Shown here piece by piece: positions 26,033 to 33,936 of a stretch of 64,000 bases of DNA (positions are counted from its first letter, which is position 1; each line of letters starts with the position of its first letter). The position numbers and the translations under genes are program-made. Under the pieces are notes generated by a model. That model ran no database searches. It had not been told where the DNA came from and was given only the letters and a program-made list of their open reading frames with translations. The stretch spans positions 274,730-338,729 of the forward strand of contig JANQQQ010000016.1 of the NCBI GenBank assembly GCA_028284935.1, given 5' to 3'. Origin of the DNA: Croceivirga sp. Lineage in GTDB: Bacteria; Bacteroidota; Bacteroidia; Flavobacteriales; Flavobacteriaceae.

Positions 26033-27142
26033 ATGTTGAAGAAATATCCCATCCTCAAATGGAGTCTCATTGGTATTGCCACCTTGGTTTTGTTATTGTT
26101 TGGTTTTGGTTGGTGGTTTATGGGTTTGCTTCCCAAGCAAGGGGAGCGAGCGGATTGGACCCAAATACAGCCGAGTGAGTTACCCTATCTAACGCAGAAT
26201 GTTCCCCCAAATCGGGGTAGGGTGTTGGCGGTGGTCACCAGTGCCATTACCATGGGCGAAAGTGGGCAACCCACAGGGTACGAACTTACGGAGTTATCAA
26301 GGGCCTACTATGTGTTCGAAGCCAATGGATTTGCAGTAGACATTGCAAGTCCAAAAGGGGGTGAACCCCAAGTGATCATCGACGATGAGGACATGGGGGC
26401 ATTTGATTTCGCTTTTTTGAATGATAGTATTGCCCAATACAAGGCCAAGAATACGATTTCGGTTGAAGACATTATCCCATCCGATTATGAAGCGGTCTAC
26501 TTTGTTGGGGGAAAGGGGGCTATGTTTGATTTCCCTGAGAACAAGGCGATTCAACATATGGTTCGGGAACTATATCAATCCAACAAGGTGATCGGCGCCG
26601 TATGCCATGGTCCCGCCGCCTTGGTCAATGTACAATTGGATAACGGTCAACATCTTCTAAAGGATAAGACCGTGAGCGGATTTACCAATGAGGAAGAGTT
26701 GTTGCTTATCCCTGAGGCAAAAACAATATTTCCTTTCCTGTTACAGGATAAATTGGTGGCCCAAGGCGCCCAGTTCAGCGAAGGGGCCATGTATTTGGAG
26801 CATATAAGCCATGAAGCTAATTTGGTCACCGGCCAAAACCCCTGGTCCACCTGGAAAATGGCGGAGACCATGGTCTGGGAAATGGGATATTCCCCCAAAT
26901 ACAGGTCATTGACAGGGGAAGAGAACGCCGTGAAGGTACTAATGACCTACGAGGCCGAAGGCGCACAAAAAGCAAAGGCATTGATTAAAAGGATGCAGGT
27001 AGAGGAAGGACTTGAGATGGAGAGGATACTCATAGCAAAGCATGGTCTCATTGCTGCCATGCAAGGGAATATTGGGCGGTTTTTTGGATTGGTAGGCTTG
27101 ACCTCCTATGCTAAAAAAATGTCCAAAAGGAGGTCATCTTAA
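26033..27142 (+). CDS. Membrane-anchored DJ-1/PfpI family protein
   Basis: A 369-aa protein from the ATG at 26033. One N-terminal transmembrane helix (about residues 8-30) is followed by a DJ-1/PfpI class-I glutamine-amidotransferase-like domain. The nucleophilic elbow is A-V-C-H-G-P with Cys191, and the G-G-K-G-A-M region lies just upstream. The C-terminal ~100 residues are an additional helical segment. Relatives include deglycase/chaperone-like and glyoxalase-like enzymes. The activity here is not assignable. The membrane anchor is less usual for this family. Confidence 0.82.
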   Translation: MLKKYPILKWSLIGIATLVLLLFGFGWWFMGLLPKQGERADWTQIQPSELPYLTQNVPPNRGRVLAVVTSAITMGESGQPTGYELTELSRAYYVFEANGFAVDIASPKGGEPQVIIDDEDMGAFDFAFLNDSIAQYKAKNTISVEDIIPSDYEAVYFVGGKGAMFDFPENKAIQHMVRELYQSNKVIGAVCHGPAALVNVQLDNGQHLLKDKTVSGFTNEEELLLIPEAKTIFPFLLQDKLVAQGAQFSEGAMYLEHISHEANLVTGQNPWSTWKMAETMVWEMGYSPKYRSLTGEENAVKVLMTYEAEGAQKAKALIKRMQVEEGLEMERILIAKHGLIAAMQGNIGRFFGLVGLTSYAKKMSKRRSS

Positions 27143-27232
27143 AATAACAAACATAAAACCGGCGTATAGGTTCTTAACGTTTGTAGGCTTTGCCTGGATT
27201 TGTATTTTTAGTTTCGTTAAAGCATTGACTTT

Positions 27233-28288
27233 TTGAAGATTTTGGATGTGGCATTGATCGTTCTAAGCAGCGCAGGACTTCTGCACGGGATGCTCTTTGC
27301 CCTATACCTTATCTTTTTTAAAAAGAAAAAAAGCCTCCCTAATTTGCTGTTGGGTCTCATCCTGATTTTTATGGCGTTTCGGATTGGAAAATCCGTATTG
27401 CTCTACTTTGGGAAGGACTTGGAGCCTGTCTTCATTTTTGTTGGGCTGACCTTTCTGCTCTTAATTGGACCCTTGTTGCGTTGGTATTTTTTGGCCATGA
27501 CCACTCCCAATTTTAAACTTCCCGAATCCCGGTTGTTGGAATTAACTCCCTTTGGGTTGATTTTTGGTGCCAGTCTTTTTGTGACCAAAGAATGGTATGA
27601 GAACAGTACTTGGACCATAATTGTTTTTTCGAGCGGTCTTCTCTTTATTTATCTTCATTTTGCGTGTTACATTGGCCTGGCATGGGGAGTCTTTAGGACG
27701 GCCAGAAAAAAACATCCCAAAGAACAACGCACCAAATCGCAACAGGCCATATTCCGTTGGTTACGTTTGTTACTTTTCGGTTTTATACTGATTTGGGGAT
27801 CTTACGTTGTTAACATTTTGGATGAAGCCGTTCCCTATATTATTGGTCCTTTAGTGTATTCCGGAGTAGTGTACTTTTTAAGCTATAAAGCCTTTCAATT
27901 GAGGGCCATTGAATTGGATGGTGGGGTCTTTAAGCAAAACAGCAATAAGCAGCTTTTTACCGAGGTCTCCAAGTTGGTCTTGGGCAACCAATTATATCGT
28001 GAACCCGACCTTTCGTTGTCAAAATTGGGCACATTGCTGGGGAAGAGCACCCAACATATCTCCTTGGTGGTAAACGAATATGCCCAACGCAATTTCAACG
28101 ACTACCTGAACTACCACCGCGTACAGGACGCCAAACAACTGCTGTTGGACGCCGAAAACGAAAAATATACCATTTCCTCCATTGCCTTTGATGTGGGCTT
28201 TAGCAGCCTTTCGTCCTTTAACAGTGCTTTTAAAAAGTTTGAGGGGACCACCCCCTCCACATTTAGAAAGAAGGGGATGTTGAAATAA
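27233..28288 (+). CDS. AraC family regulator with membrane N-terminus
   Basis: A 351-aa protein with a TTG start at 27233. The N-terminal ~230 residues contain about six hydrophobic helices. The C-terminal ~100 residues form an AraC-type double helix-turn-helix (S-L-S-K-L-G-T-L-L-G-K-S near 260, then I-A-F-D-V-G-F-S-S-L-S-S-F-N near 320). Membrane-bound AraC regulators of this layout are common in Bacteroidota and are thought to sense signals in or near the membrane. The target is not visible. TTG is used because the hydrophobic segment starts right after it and no nearby ATG fits. Confidence 0.83.
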   Translation: MKILDVALIVLSSAGLLHGMLFALYLIFFKKKKSLPNLLLGLILIFMAFRIGKSVLLYFGKDLEPVFIFVGLTFLLLIGPLLRWYFLAMTTPNFKLPESRLLELTPFGLIFGASLFVTKEWYENSTWTIIVFSSGLLFIYLHFACYIGLAWGVFRTARKKHPKEQRTKSQQAIFRWLRLLLFGFILIWGSYVVNILDEAVPYIIGPLVYSGVVYFLSYKAFQLRAIELDGGVFKQNSNKQLFTEVSKLVLGNQLYREPDLSLSKLGTLLGKSTQHISLVVNEYAQRNFNDYLNYHRVQDAKQLLLDAENEKYTISSIAFDVGFSSLSSFNSAFKKFEGTTPSTFRKKGMLK

Positions 28289-28346
28289 ATCACTGAATAT
28301 CCAATAATTAGCCTCACCTTTGTGCTTTAGTAACTAAATAAATAAA

Positions 28347-28538
28347 ATGAGTAAAGGAACGGTAAAGTTCTTCAACAACACCAAAGGTTTTGGATTTATC
28401 AATGAGGAAGGTGTTGACAAAGAACATTTTGTGCATGTTACTGGATTAATCGACGAAATTCGCGAAGGTGACCAAGTTGAATTTGATCTAGAGCAGGGAA
28501 AAAAGGGGTTGAACGCAGTAAACGTAAGGGTTATCTAA
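28347..28538 (+). CDS. Cold shock domain protein (CspA family)
   Basis: A 63-aa single cold-shock domain. RNP1 (K-G-F-G-F-I) is near residue 13 and RNP2-like H-F-V-H-V near 27, both typical of small single-stranded nucleic acid chaperones. A terminator follows 22 bp after the stop, so it is monocistronic. A second, near-identical-length copy lies at 49609-49800. Confidence 0.93.
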   Translation: MSKGTVKFFNNTKGFGFINEEGVDKEHFVHVTGLIDEIREGDQVEFDLEQGKKGLNAVNVRVI

Positions 28539-28560
28539 CTTGATAACGTCTAATTTTTTT

Positions 28561-28587
28561 AAGCCCATCTGATTTAGGTGGGCTTTT
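28561..28587 (+). terminator. Terminator of the cold shock gene
   Basis: Hairpin AAGCCCATCT / AGGTGGGCTT (one G-T wobble), loop GATTT, followed by TTTTT. It is preceded by a T/A-rich stretch and could work in both directions. Confidence 0.8.
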
Positions 28588-28648
28588 TTATGTCCAAAAA
28601 CCCCCGGTTGGCAAATAAATCAATTACCTTATGGGCTTAAACCTATAG

Positions 28649-29098
28649 ATGGCAAAATCACAACAAACCTTTAACAAAAGGGAGAAGGAAAAGAAAAGGC
28701 AGAAAAAGCGCGAAGAAAAACAAAAGAAAAAAGAAGCGAGAAGGGCCGAGTCCAAAGAGGGCGATGGGGGCATACCCTTTGCCTACGTTGACAAGTTTGG
28801 CAATCTTACGGATGCTCCTCCCGAACCGTCGGATAATGAAGAAATAGATGCTTCAGAAATTGTTTTGGGTATTCCCCAAAAAGTAGAAGAGGAATTTGAT
28901 CCAATACGCAATGGAAAGGTGGCGTTTTTTGACCACTCCAAAGGATTTGGTTTTATCATGGATACCGAAACCCAAGAAAAACACTTTGTCCATGTTTCTG
29001 GACTGAATGATGAGATCAATGAAAATGATAAAGTGACCTTTGAGCTTGAAAAAGGGCAAAAAGGAATGAATGCGGTTCGTGTAAGTCTTCAGAAATAG
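28649..29098 (+). CDS. Cold shock domain protein with charged N-terminal arm
   Basis: A 149-aa protein. Residues ~8-40 are almost entirely Lys/Glu/Arg and predict a long charged helix or coiled coil. Next comes an acidic linker, then a C-terminal cold-shock domain (G-K-V-A-F-F-D-H-S-K-G-F-G-F-I from ~89). The arm may mediate ribosome or RNA binding or oligomerisation (inference). It has its own start and lies just after the terminator of the smaller cold-shock gene. Confidence 0.88.
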   Translation: MAKSQQTFNKREKEKKRQKKREEKQKKKEARRAESKEGDGGIPFAYVDKFGNLTDAPPEPSDNEEIDASEIVLGIPQKVEEEFDPIRNGKVAFFDHSKGFGFIMDTETQEKHFVHVSGLNDEINENDKVTFELEKGQKGMNAVRVSLQK

Positions 29099-29229
29099 TC
29101 CTTTAACATCCCGTACCCTAGGTTTTAACGTTTAAGGGGACAGCCAATTCGGTTGCACCAGCACTGGCGACACGCAGAATGATATAAGTTTACCTGTACT
29201 ATGTGTACGGCATTACCTGCCTGTAGGTG

Positions 29230-29345
29230 GGTGTGACTTGAGCTTAGGAACGAGGTGAGGCGCCGGCAAAGTTTGTACCGAATTCCCTGAAAAATTTCAT
29301 TTAAAAAAAAGGGTAATGACATTGCCAAAGGCAATCGATGCACGC
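29230..29345 (+). repeat. Intergenic repeat, copy A
   Basis: The first of three diverged copies. It shares A-C-T-T-G-A-G-C-T with copy C and a T/A-rich segment ending GGGTAATGACATTGCC with copy B. The small hairpin ATTGCC-AAA-GGCAAT (29321-29335) recurs in copy B with a different loop. The rest of the 29099-29373 gap shows no gene. Confidence 0.55.
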
Positions 29346-29373
29346 GTGGTGTTTCCTTCTTTTTCGTAAATCA

Positions 29374-30732
29374 TTAGTTCCCATTGGTTTTGGGCATGTC
29401 TGGCAAATGGATTAGAGGTTTCCTATTATTTTCAAAGGCATCCAGCTGTAAGAGCCAGAGTCCAATGCCTGCCGCTCCCTGCATCAGCCCCGTTTGTGCC
29501 GTAAGTTCATTGGGTGAAACGCGATTTTCGGCGTGCACCCATTTAATGGTCTGCCCACTTTCGGTAGCCTTGGCCAAAACCGTTTGGGTAAGCTTTTTTG
29601 AATAGACTTTATAGTTCGAATCACCGGTAATTTGGTGCATCCAAAGATAATATTCCGCTACGCTCACAGCACCGCAACATTTACCTACATTGTTCCAATA
29701 CCCTGGTGTCTGTTTGTTCTCGATGCCTTCATTTAACAAGTGATTTGCAGGGCGAATCATTTTATCCATCCAAACGGTATCACCCGTTGCTTCGTAAAGT
29801 GAGTAATAGAGTCGGGCCACACCGGAAGGCCCGTGGCACCAGCTTAAATAATATAGGTCTTCCCCGCCCGGAAAATGATGGGGAACGTAACCTTTCTCAT
29901 TGGCCAAGCGATCCAGAAAGGAGGAACCCTTGAGGGCAGCATCCAAGTATTTTGGGTTTTTTGTAGTACGGTACATTTCGGAAAGAAAATAGGCCACACC
30001 GGCCGTACCGTGGGAAAAATTATCGTAAAAACGAGGCATCATGGGTGAAAACTTCCAGCGAAAGCCTTGCAAGGTATCAATGGCCACTGCTAGCAGCCCA
30101 TTGGCCGTTTGTTGTGCCAAACGATGCGCTTTTTGATCTGCATAGGTAGCTGCTATATAATTAAAATACAACCCAATACCCGCCGCACCGTATACAATTT
30201 CATTGACCCCTGCCCAATGCATGCCTTTTTCCCCGGTGTTCAGTGTCGCTTGGACAGCAGCGTTTTCCAAGATGTCCAACGTACGTAGTACGGCCTTTTT
30301 GTGTGCTTCTTTTTTGGATAGTTTATAGGTTTCTGAAAGGGTATAGCCCACCCCGGCAATCCCAGTATACAATCCTACATTTTCGGCATCTGGAATAGTA
30401 TCCGGCAGGGTTTTTACAAGATAGTCGGCGCCTTGGGTCGCTTTCCTAAGATAGCTGCTATCTTGCGTGGTATTGAACAACTCAAGATAGAACAATACTA
30501 CACCGGGGGTACCGGCGTACAAGCTTTTATCTGCTTTGGATTCGAGACTATCGGGCAAGACTTTCCAGGCAGTACCCTGTTCCGTAGTATGAACACCCTT
30601 TTCAATAAAGCGCTCGGCTTTTTTTGCGAGGGAAACATAGGTGCTCTCTGGGTCTGCTTTCTTTGGGACATCGGTGCAAGAGCAAATGCACAGCACCGAA
30701 GATAGGGATAAGAAAAAATGCTTTAAAGTCAT
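29374..30732 (-). CDS. LanC-like lipoprotein with Cys-Cys-Gly zinc motif
   Basis: A 452-aa protein starting at the ATG at 30732. The N-terminal 19 residues are a lipoprotein signal (L-C-I-C-S-C). The remainder is the alpha/alpha toroid of the LanC family, with repeated G-x-A-G-V/I-G motifs near 125, 188, 244 and 430. Putative zinc ligands are Cys299 (W-C-H-G-P-S-G) and Cys352-Cys353 (K-C-C-G). NisC has Cys-His at the last pair; ProcM-type lanthipeptide synthetases have Cys-Cys. Known LanC cyclases form thioether rings in the cytoplasm, so an exported one is odd. No precursor peptide gene is seen nearby. It may have another thiol-related role. Confidence 0.83.
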   Translation of the reverse strand: MTLKHFFLSLSSVLCICSCTDVPKKADPESTYVSLAKKAERFIEKGVHTTEQGTAWKVLPDSLESKADKSLYAGTPGVVLFYLELFNTTQDSSYLRKATQGADYLVKTLPDTIPDAENVGLYTGIAGVGYTLSETYKLSKKEAHKKAVLRTLDILENAAVQATLNTGEKGMHWAGVNEIVYGAAGIGLYFNYIAATYADQKAHRLAQQTANGLLAVAIDTLQGFRWKFSPMMPRFYDNFSHGTAGVAYFLSEMYRTTKNPKYLDAALKGSSFLDRLANEKGYVPHHFPGGEDLYYLSWCHGPSGVARLYYSLYEATGDTVWMDKMIRPANHLLNEGIENKQTPGYWNNVGKCCGAVSVAEYYLWMHQITGDSNYKVYSKKLTQTVLAKATESGQTIKWVHAENRVSPNELTAQTGLMQGAAGIGLWLLQLDAFENNRKPLIHLPDMPKTNGN

Positions 30733-30784
30733 TGGAGTACCCTTTTTTATGGATACTAAAGATAAAAAATAGGGAAGAGGGTCT

Positions 30785-30995
30785 CTAAACAGGCTTTGGC
30801 TCGCCATGGGTAGGCTATAGTGCTGGCCAAGTTTGAACTACACTTTCTAAAAAAGCATTCTCAAAATCTTCTTTAAAAAGGTAGTGCCATTGCCGCAGGC
30901 AATCAATCAATACCAATAAGACAAATAGCAAAACATGAATAAATACTTTTACACAACTCAAGGTAAGGGGGGAGGGTAATGGGTGTGGAAAGGAT
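30785..30995 (+). repeat. Intergenic repeat, copy B (longest)
   Basis: It lies in the 359-bp gap before the 205-aa gene. The left half shares AAAATCTTCTTTAAAAAGGT with copy C and the hairpin ATTGCC-GCA-GGCAAT (30889-30903) with copy A. The right half (30943-30995), a purine-rich segment with G-G-G-G-G-G-A-G-G-G-T-A-A-T-G, recurs in copy C. Copy B therefore looks like the fullest version, with A and C as partial copies. Confidence 0.6.
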
Positions 30996-31091
30996 TTACA
31001 AAAGTAAGAATCGAAAACTCGGTGTAAAGATATTGTGACACTTAATAATGGTATAGAATTTGGTATTTAGCAAGGTATCAAAGTAGAACTG

Positions 31092-31709
31092 ATGATTGAG
31101 TTATTTAAAAAACCAGTACTATTGGTTGTTTTCCTTTGTAGTTTAAACCCTTTGGTCGCACAGAAAAAGTCATTCAATAAAGGATATATTATTGAAAAGG
31201 GCGGTGACACCATAGGGGGGCTTATCAAGGACCGTTCTCCGGAACCCTTTGTAAACCTGTACAATAAGATCAGGTTTAAGCGGGAGGGTAGAACGCGCAC
31301 AAGAAAATATGGACCTGATGATATTGCCGGTTACGGTTATGAAGACCAGCATTTTGTCACCATGCCCGTAAGGGAGGAAAATGCCTTTTTTAAGTTTAGG
31401 TATTATACGGATGCCAACGCTCCACGGGTATTTTTGAAACGCATTAAACAATCTGGGGGACTCATCTATTTTGAACAGCTCTTTGTTCATGATGATAATG
31501 ACTATTTGGATTTCATCCCATTCTTTTATCGCCCGGGCCGTTCGGATCTAGTCCGCGTCACCCAGGGTATTTTTGGGTTTCGAAAGAAGCGGCTTACGGC
31601 TTATTTTTATGATTGCCCGGCTTTGATTACCGAAATCAATAACCCAAATTCAAATATTCGAACGGTTGATGAACTGTATAGGTTCTGTACTTCCCATTGT
31701 AAGCTCTAA
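31092..31709 (+). CDS. Secreted protein of unknown function
   Basis: A 205-aa protein with a signal peptide ending in L-V-A-Q (about residues 1-23). Its mature part opens with the pattern G-Y-I-I-x-K-G-G-D-T-I-G-G-L-I, seen in a number of flavobacterial exported proteins. It is beta-rich and basic (G-R-T-R-T-R-K), with two cysteines close to the C-terminus (C-T-S-H-C). No enzymatic motif is recognised. It stands alone between repeat copies B and C. Confidence 0.7.
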   Translation: MIELFKKPVLLVVFLCSLNPLVAQKKSFNKGYIIEKGGDTIGGLIKDRSPEPFVNLYNKIRFKREGRTRTRKYGPDDIAGYGYEDQHFVTMPVREENAFFKFRYYTDANAPRVFLKRIKQSGGLIYFEQLFVHDDNDYLDFIPFFYRPGRSDLVRVTQGIFGFRKKRLTAYFYDCPALITEINNPNSNIRTVDELYRFCTSHCKL

Positions 31710-31820
31710 AAAACAAAATGCGGTTAGTTGATGTAAGGAATCCAAAGGTAAATGCGACTCCAAAGCAATTTTACATAATGTCGAATTATGGTATTACAAG
31801 ATGAACCATAATGTACCGTT

Positions 31821-31975
31821 ATGTAACTTGAGCTTTGGTAAAAGCAAAAGTTGGCACCTAACTTCATAAAAATTTCTGCTAAAAATCTTCTTTAAAAAGG
31901 TAATGGAACACTTTTTACACGACCCGAGGTAGGAGGGGAGGGTAATGTGTGTGGAATGGATTGTTCGGTAAAAAT
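31821..31975 (+). repeat. Intergenic repeat, copy C
   Basis: It lies in the 321-bp gap before the DNA methyltransferase gene. It shares ACTTGAGCT with copy A, AAAATCTTCTTTAAAAAGGT with copy B, and the right-hand element (CTTTTTACACGACCCGAGGT followed by a purine-rich G-G-A-G-G-G-T-A-A-T-G) with copy B. The middle hairpin of copies A and B is missing. Confidence 0.55.
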
Positions 31976-32030
31976 GTAATTAAACTAATTACTAAATTGC
32001 TAGTCAATCGACCACAAAGATTTAAAAGTA

Positions 32031-33599
32031 ATGCCCCAAAAAAAAAGGCAAATTCCAGTAATCGATTTGTTCGCCGGACCCGGTGGATTAGGTGAAGGGT
32101 TTTCATCGTTATTTAGAAACAGTAGGAGATTATTTGACATAAAGCTTTCTATTGAAAAGGATGAAAATGCACATAGAACGTTGGAGCTCAGAAGCTTTTA
32201 CAGGCAATTTAACCCTGATAAAGTTCCTAAGGATTACTATTCTTTATTGAAATCTAAAAGCCTGAAAGAAAGAGAAGTCTTAAAAGATAAATTATTTACC
32301 AACTATTCGGATGAGGCTAAAATTGCAGAAAAGGAAGCGTGGCATGCAGAATTGGGAGGTGATAATTTTCCAAACAACAAAGTTGATTCCAGAATTTCTC
32401 AGGCATTGAATGGAAGTAAAGAATGGGTTTTGATTGGAGGACCACCTTGCCAAGCATATTCACTGGTTGGAAGATCTAGAGTGGGGGGAATCGATGAACA
32501 AGATCATAGAGTATTCTTATATCAAGAATATTTGAGAATTATTGCCAAACATCATCCTTCCATTTTTGTAATGGAGAATGTGAAAGGGTTGCTTTCAGCA
32601 AAAATTGAAGATAAAAAGATCTTTCCTAAAATTTTGGAAGACCTCCGAAGACCCAGTCAAATATTTCCAGATTTGAATTCCCCAGATTACCAAATTTATT
32701 CGTTAGTTAAAGAAGAAGTTAAGGATGGAAGGGATTATTTGATTAAGTCAGAGAAATACGGAGTACCACAAAAAAGGCATAGGGTTATTCTTCTAGGAGT
32801 TAGAAGTGATATTGTCAATAAACCTAAAACTCTTGTCCCTTGGAAAGAGTTTACCTCCTTGGAGTCAGTGATAGGAAAATTACCAAAAGTTAGAAGTGGT
32901 CTAAATAGAAGATTTGTTAGAAGTGAGGTGCTCAAGAGTGGAAAAATCCGTAGGGTTTATGAAAAGGTAATTGATTCAAATGAAAATTGGGAAGAAACAA
33001 TTAATTCATTCAAGTCCGAAGCTTTCTATAAATATTCAGGGTTGAATGGAGAGTTTAAGTTACTTAAATCTCCGATTGATGATATGGGGGCCGAATACGT
33101 TAAATGTCCAAAATCCATAAGCAAAGACCATGTTCTAAAAGATTGGTATCTAGATAAGAGATTAGATGGTGTCTCAAACCATCAATCAAGAAGCCATCTT
33201 ATTCAAGATTTAAAAAGATACCTTTTCGCAAGCAGTTTCGCATTGGAATATAATAGTTTTCCAAGGATGGCTGATTACCACAACGAAGTATTCAATCTTC
33301 TGCCCGATCATAAAAATGTTAATTCAGGAAAATTTACAGATAGATTTAGAGTTCAAATGCCTGACATTCCAGCCACCACGATTACAAGTCATATTTCAAA
33401 AGATGGTCATTACTTTATACATTACGATCCCGAGCAATGTAGAAGTTTAACGGTAAGAGAGGCTGCAAGAGTGCAAACTTTCCCAGACAACTATCTATTC
33501 ATGGGTAGTAGAACTCAACAGTTTCACCAGGTTGGAAATGCCGTCCCCCCTTATTTAGCGAAGCAAATTGCAGAAATAGTGGAACAACTACTCAGTTAA
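32031..33599 (+). CDS. DNA (cytosine-5) methyltransferase
   Basis: A 522-aa Dcm-type enzyme. Motif I is D-L-F-A-G-P-G-G-L-G-E-G-F (~12-24), motif IV G-G-P-P-C-Q with catalytic Cys140, motif VI M-E-N-V (~180), motif VIII Q-K-R-H-R (~246) and motif X N-A-V-P-P-Y (~503). The target recognition region is between VIII and IX (~270-440). About 50-60 extra residues separate motifs I and IV. Codons are AGA-rich and AT-rich compared with neighbours, a sign of transfer. It lies 102 bp upstream of the GHKL ATPase cluster and probably protects self DNA for it (inference). Confidence 0.93.
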   Translation: MPQKKRQIPVIDLFAGPGGLGEGFSSLFRNSRRLFDIKLSIEKDENAHRTLELRSFYRQFNPDKVPKDYYSLLKSKSLKEREVLKDKLFTNYSDEAKIAEKEAWHAELGGDNFPNNKVDSRISQALNGSKEWVLIGGPPCQAYSLVGRSRVGGIDEQDHRVFLYQEYLRIIAKHHPSIFVMENVKGLLSAKIEDKKIFPKILEDLRRPSQIFPDLNSPDYQIYSLVKEEVKDGRDYLIKSEKYGVPQKRHRVILLGVRSDIVNKPKTLVPWKEFTSLESVIGKLPKVRSGLNRRFVRSEVLKSGKIRRVYEKVIDSNENWEETINSFKSEAFYKYSGLNGEFKLLKSPIDDMGAEYVKCPKSISKDHVLKDWYLDKRLDGVSNHQSRSHLIQDLKRYLFASSFALEYNSFPRMADYHNEVFNLLPDHKNVNSGKFTDRFRVQMPDIPATTITSHISKDGHYFIHYDPEQCRSLTVREAARVQTFPDNYLFMGSRTQQFHQVGNAVPPYLAKQIAEIVEQLLS

Positions 33600-33646
33600 A
33601 TAATTTACTACATAATTAATATATAGTTATTATTATATAATAAATA

Positions 33647-33676
33647 TTGACTTATATAGTATTTTTTTTAATTTAG
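33647..33676 (+). promoter_or_regulatory. Possible promoter of the GHKL ATPase operon
   Basis: TTG at 33647-33649 and TAATTTAG at 33669-33676 (one mismatch to TAnnTTTG), with 19 bp between them, lie in a very AT-rich 100-bp gap, 26 bp before the small charged-protein gene. This would let the operon be expressed separately from the methyltransferase. Confidence 0.4.
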
Positions 33677-33701
33677 TGAAAATATTTATCATAAGTGTAC
33701 T

Positions 33702-33926
33702 ATGAAGAGCAAGAGAGATAGGTTTGAAGATGTGGCCAGTAAGAGAGTTCAATATATTATCGATAAACTAGAGCTTCTTGGAAACTGCGCAAATCGAAAC
33801 AACTATGAATTCAATGAAGAAGATGTTAAAAAGATGTTTTCCGTTATTAAAGATCAATTGAAAAAGACCGAGTTAAAATTCAATGAGGAGATAGCAAAAA
33901 AAACAAAGAATACGTTTAAATTTTAA
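33702..33926 (+). CDS. Short charged protein preceding the GHKL ATPase
   Basis: A 74-aa, highly charged, mainly helical protein. It has the pattern R-F-x-x-V-A-x-x-R-V, then L-G-N-C-A-N-x-x-N-Y and E-D-V-K-K-M-F, which I associate with short helper proteins found near methylase and mobile-element genes (recollection, not verified). There is no catalytic motif. It could be an accessory or regulatory subunit of the system. It ends 10 bp before the ATPase start codon. Confidence 0.7.
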   Translation: MKSKRDRFEDVASKRVQYIIDKLELLGNCANRNNYEFNEEDVKKMFSVIKDQLKKTELKFNEEIAKKTKNTFKF

Positions 33927-33936
33927 ATTATTGGTA

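Noticed and set aside
29230-31975. The three intergenic repeats as a CRISPR array or insertion sequence
   Set aside because: There are only three diverged copies spaced over 2.7 kb, with no regular spacers, no cas genes and no transposase frame.
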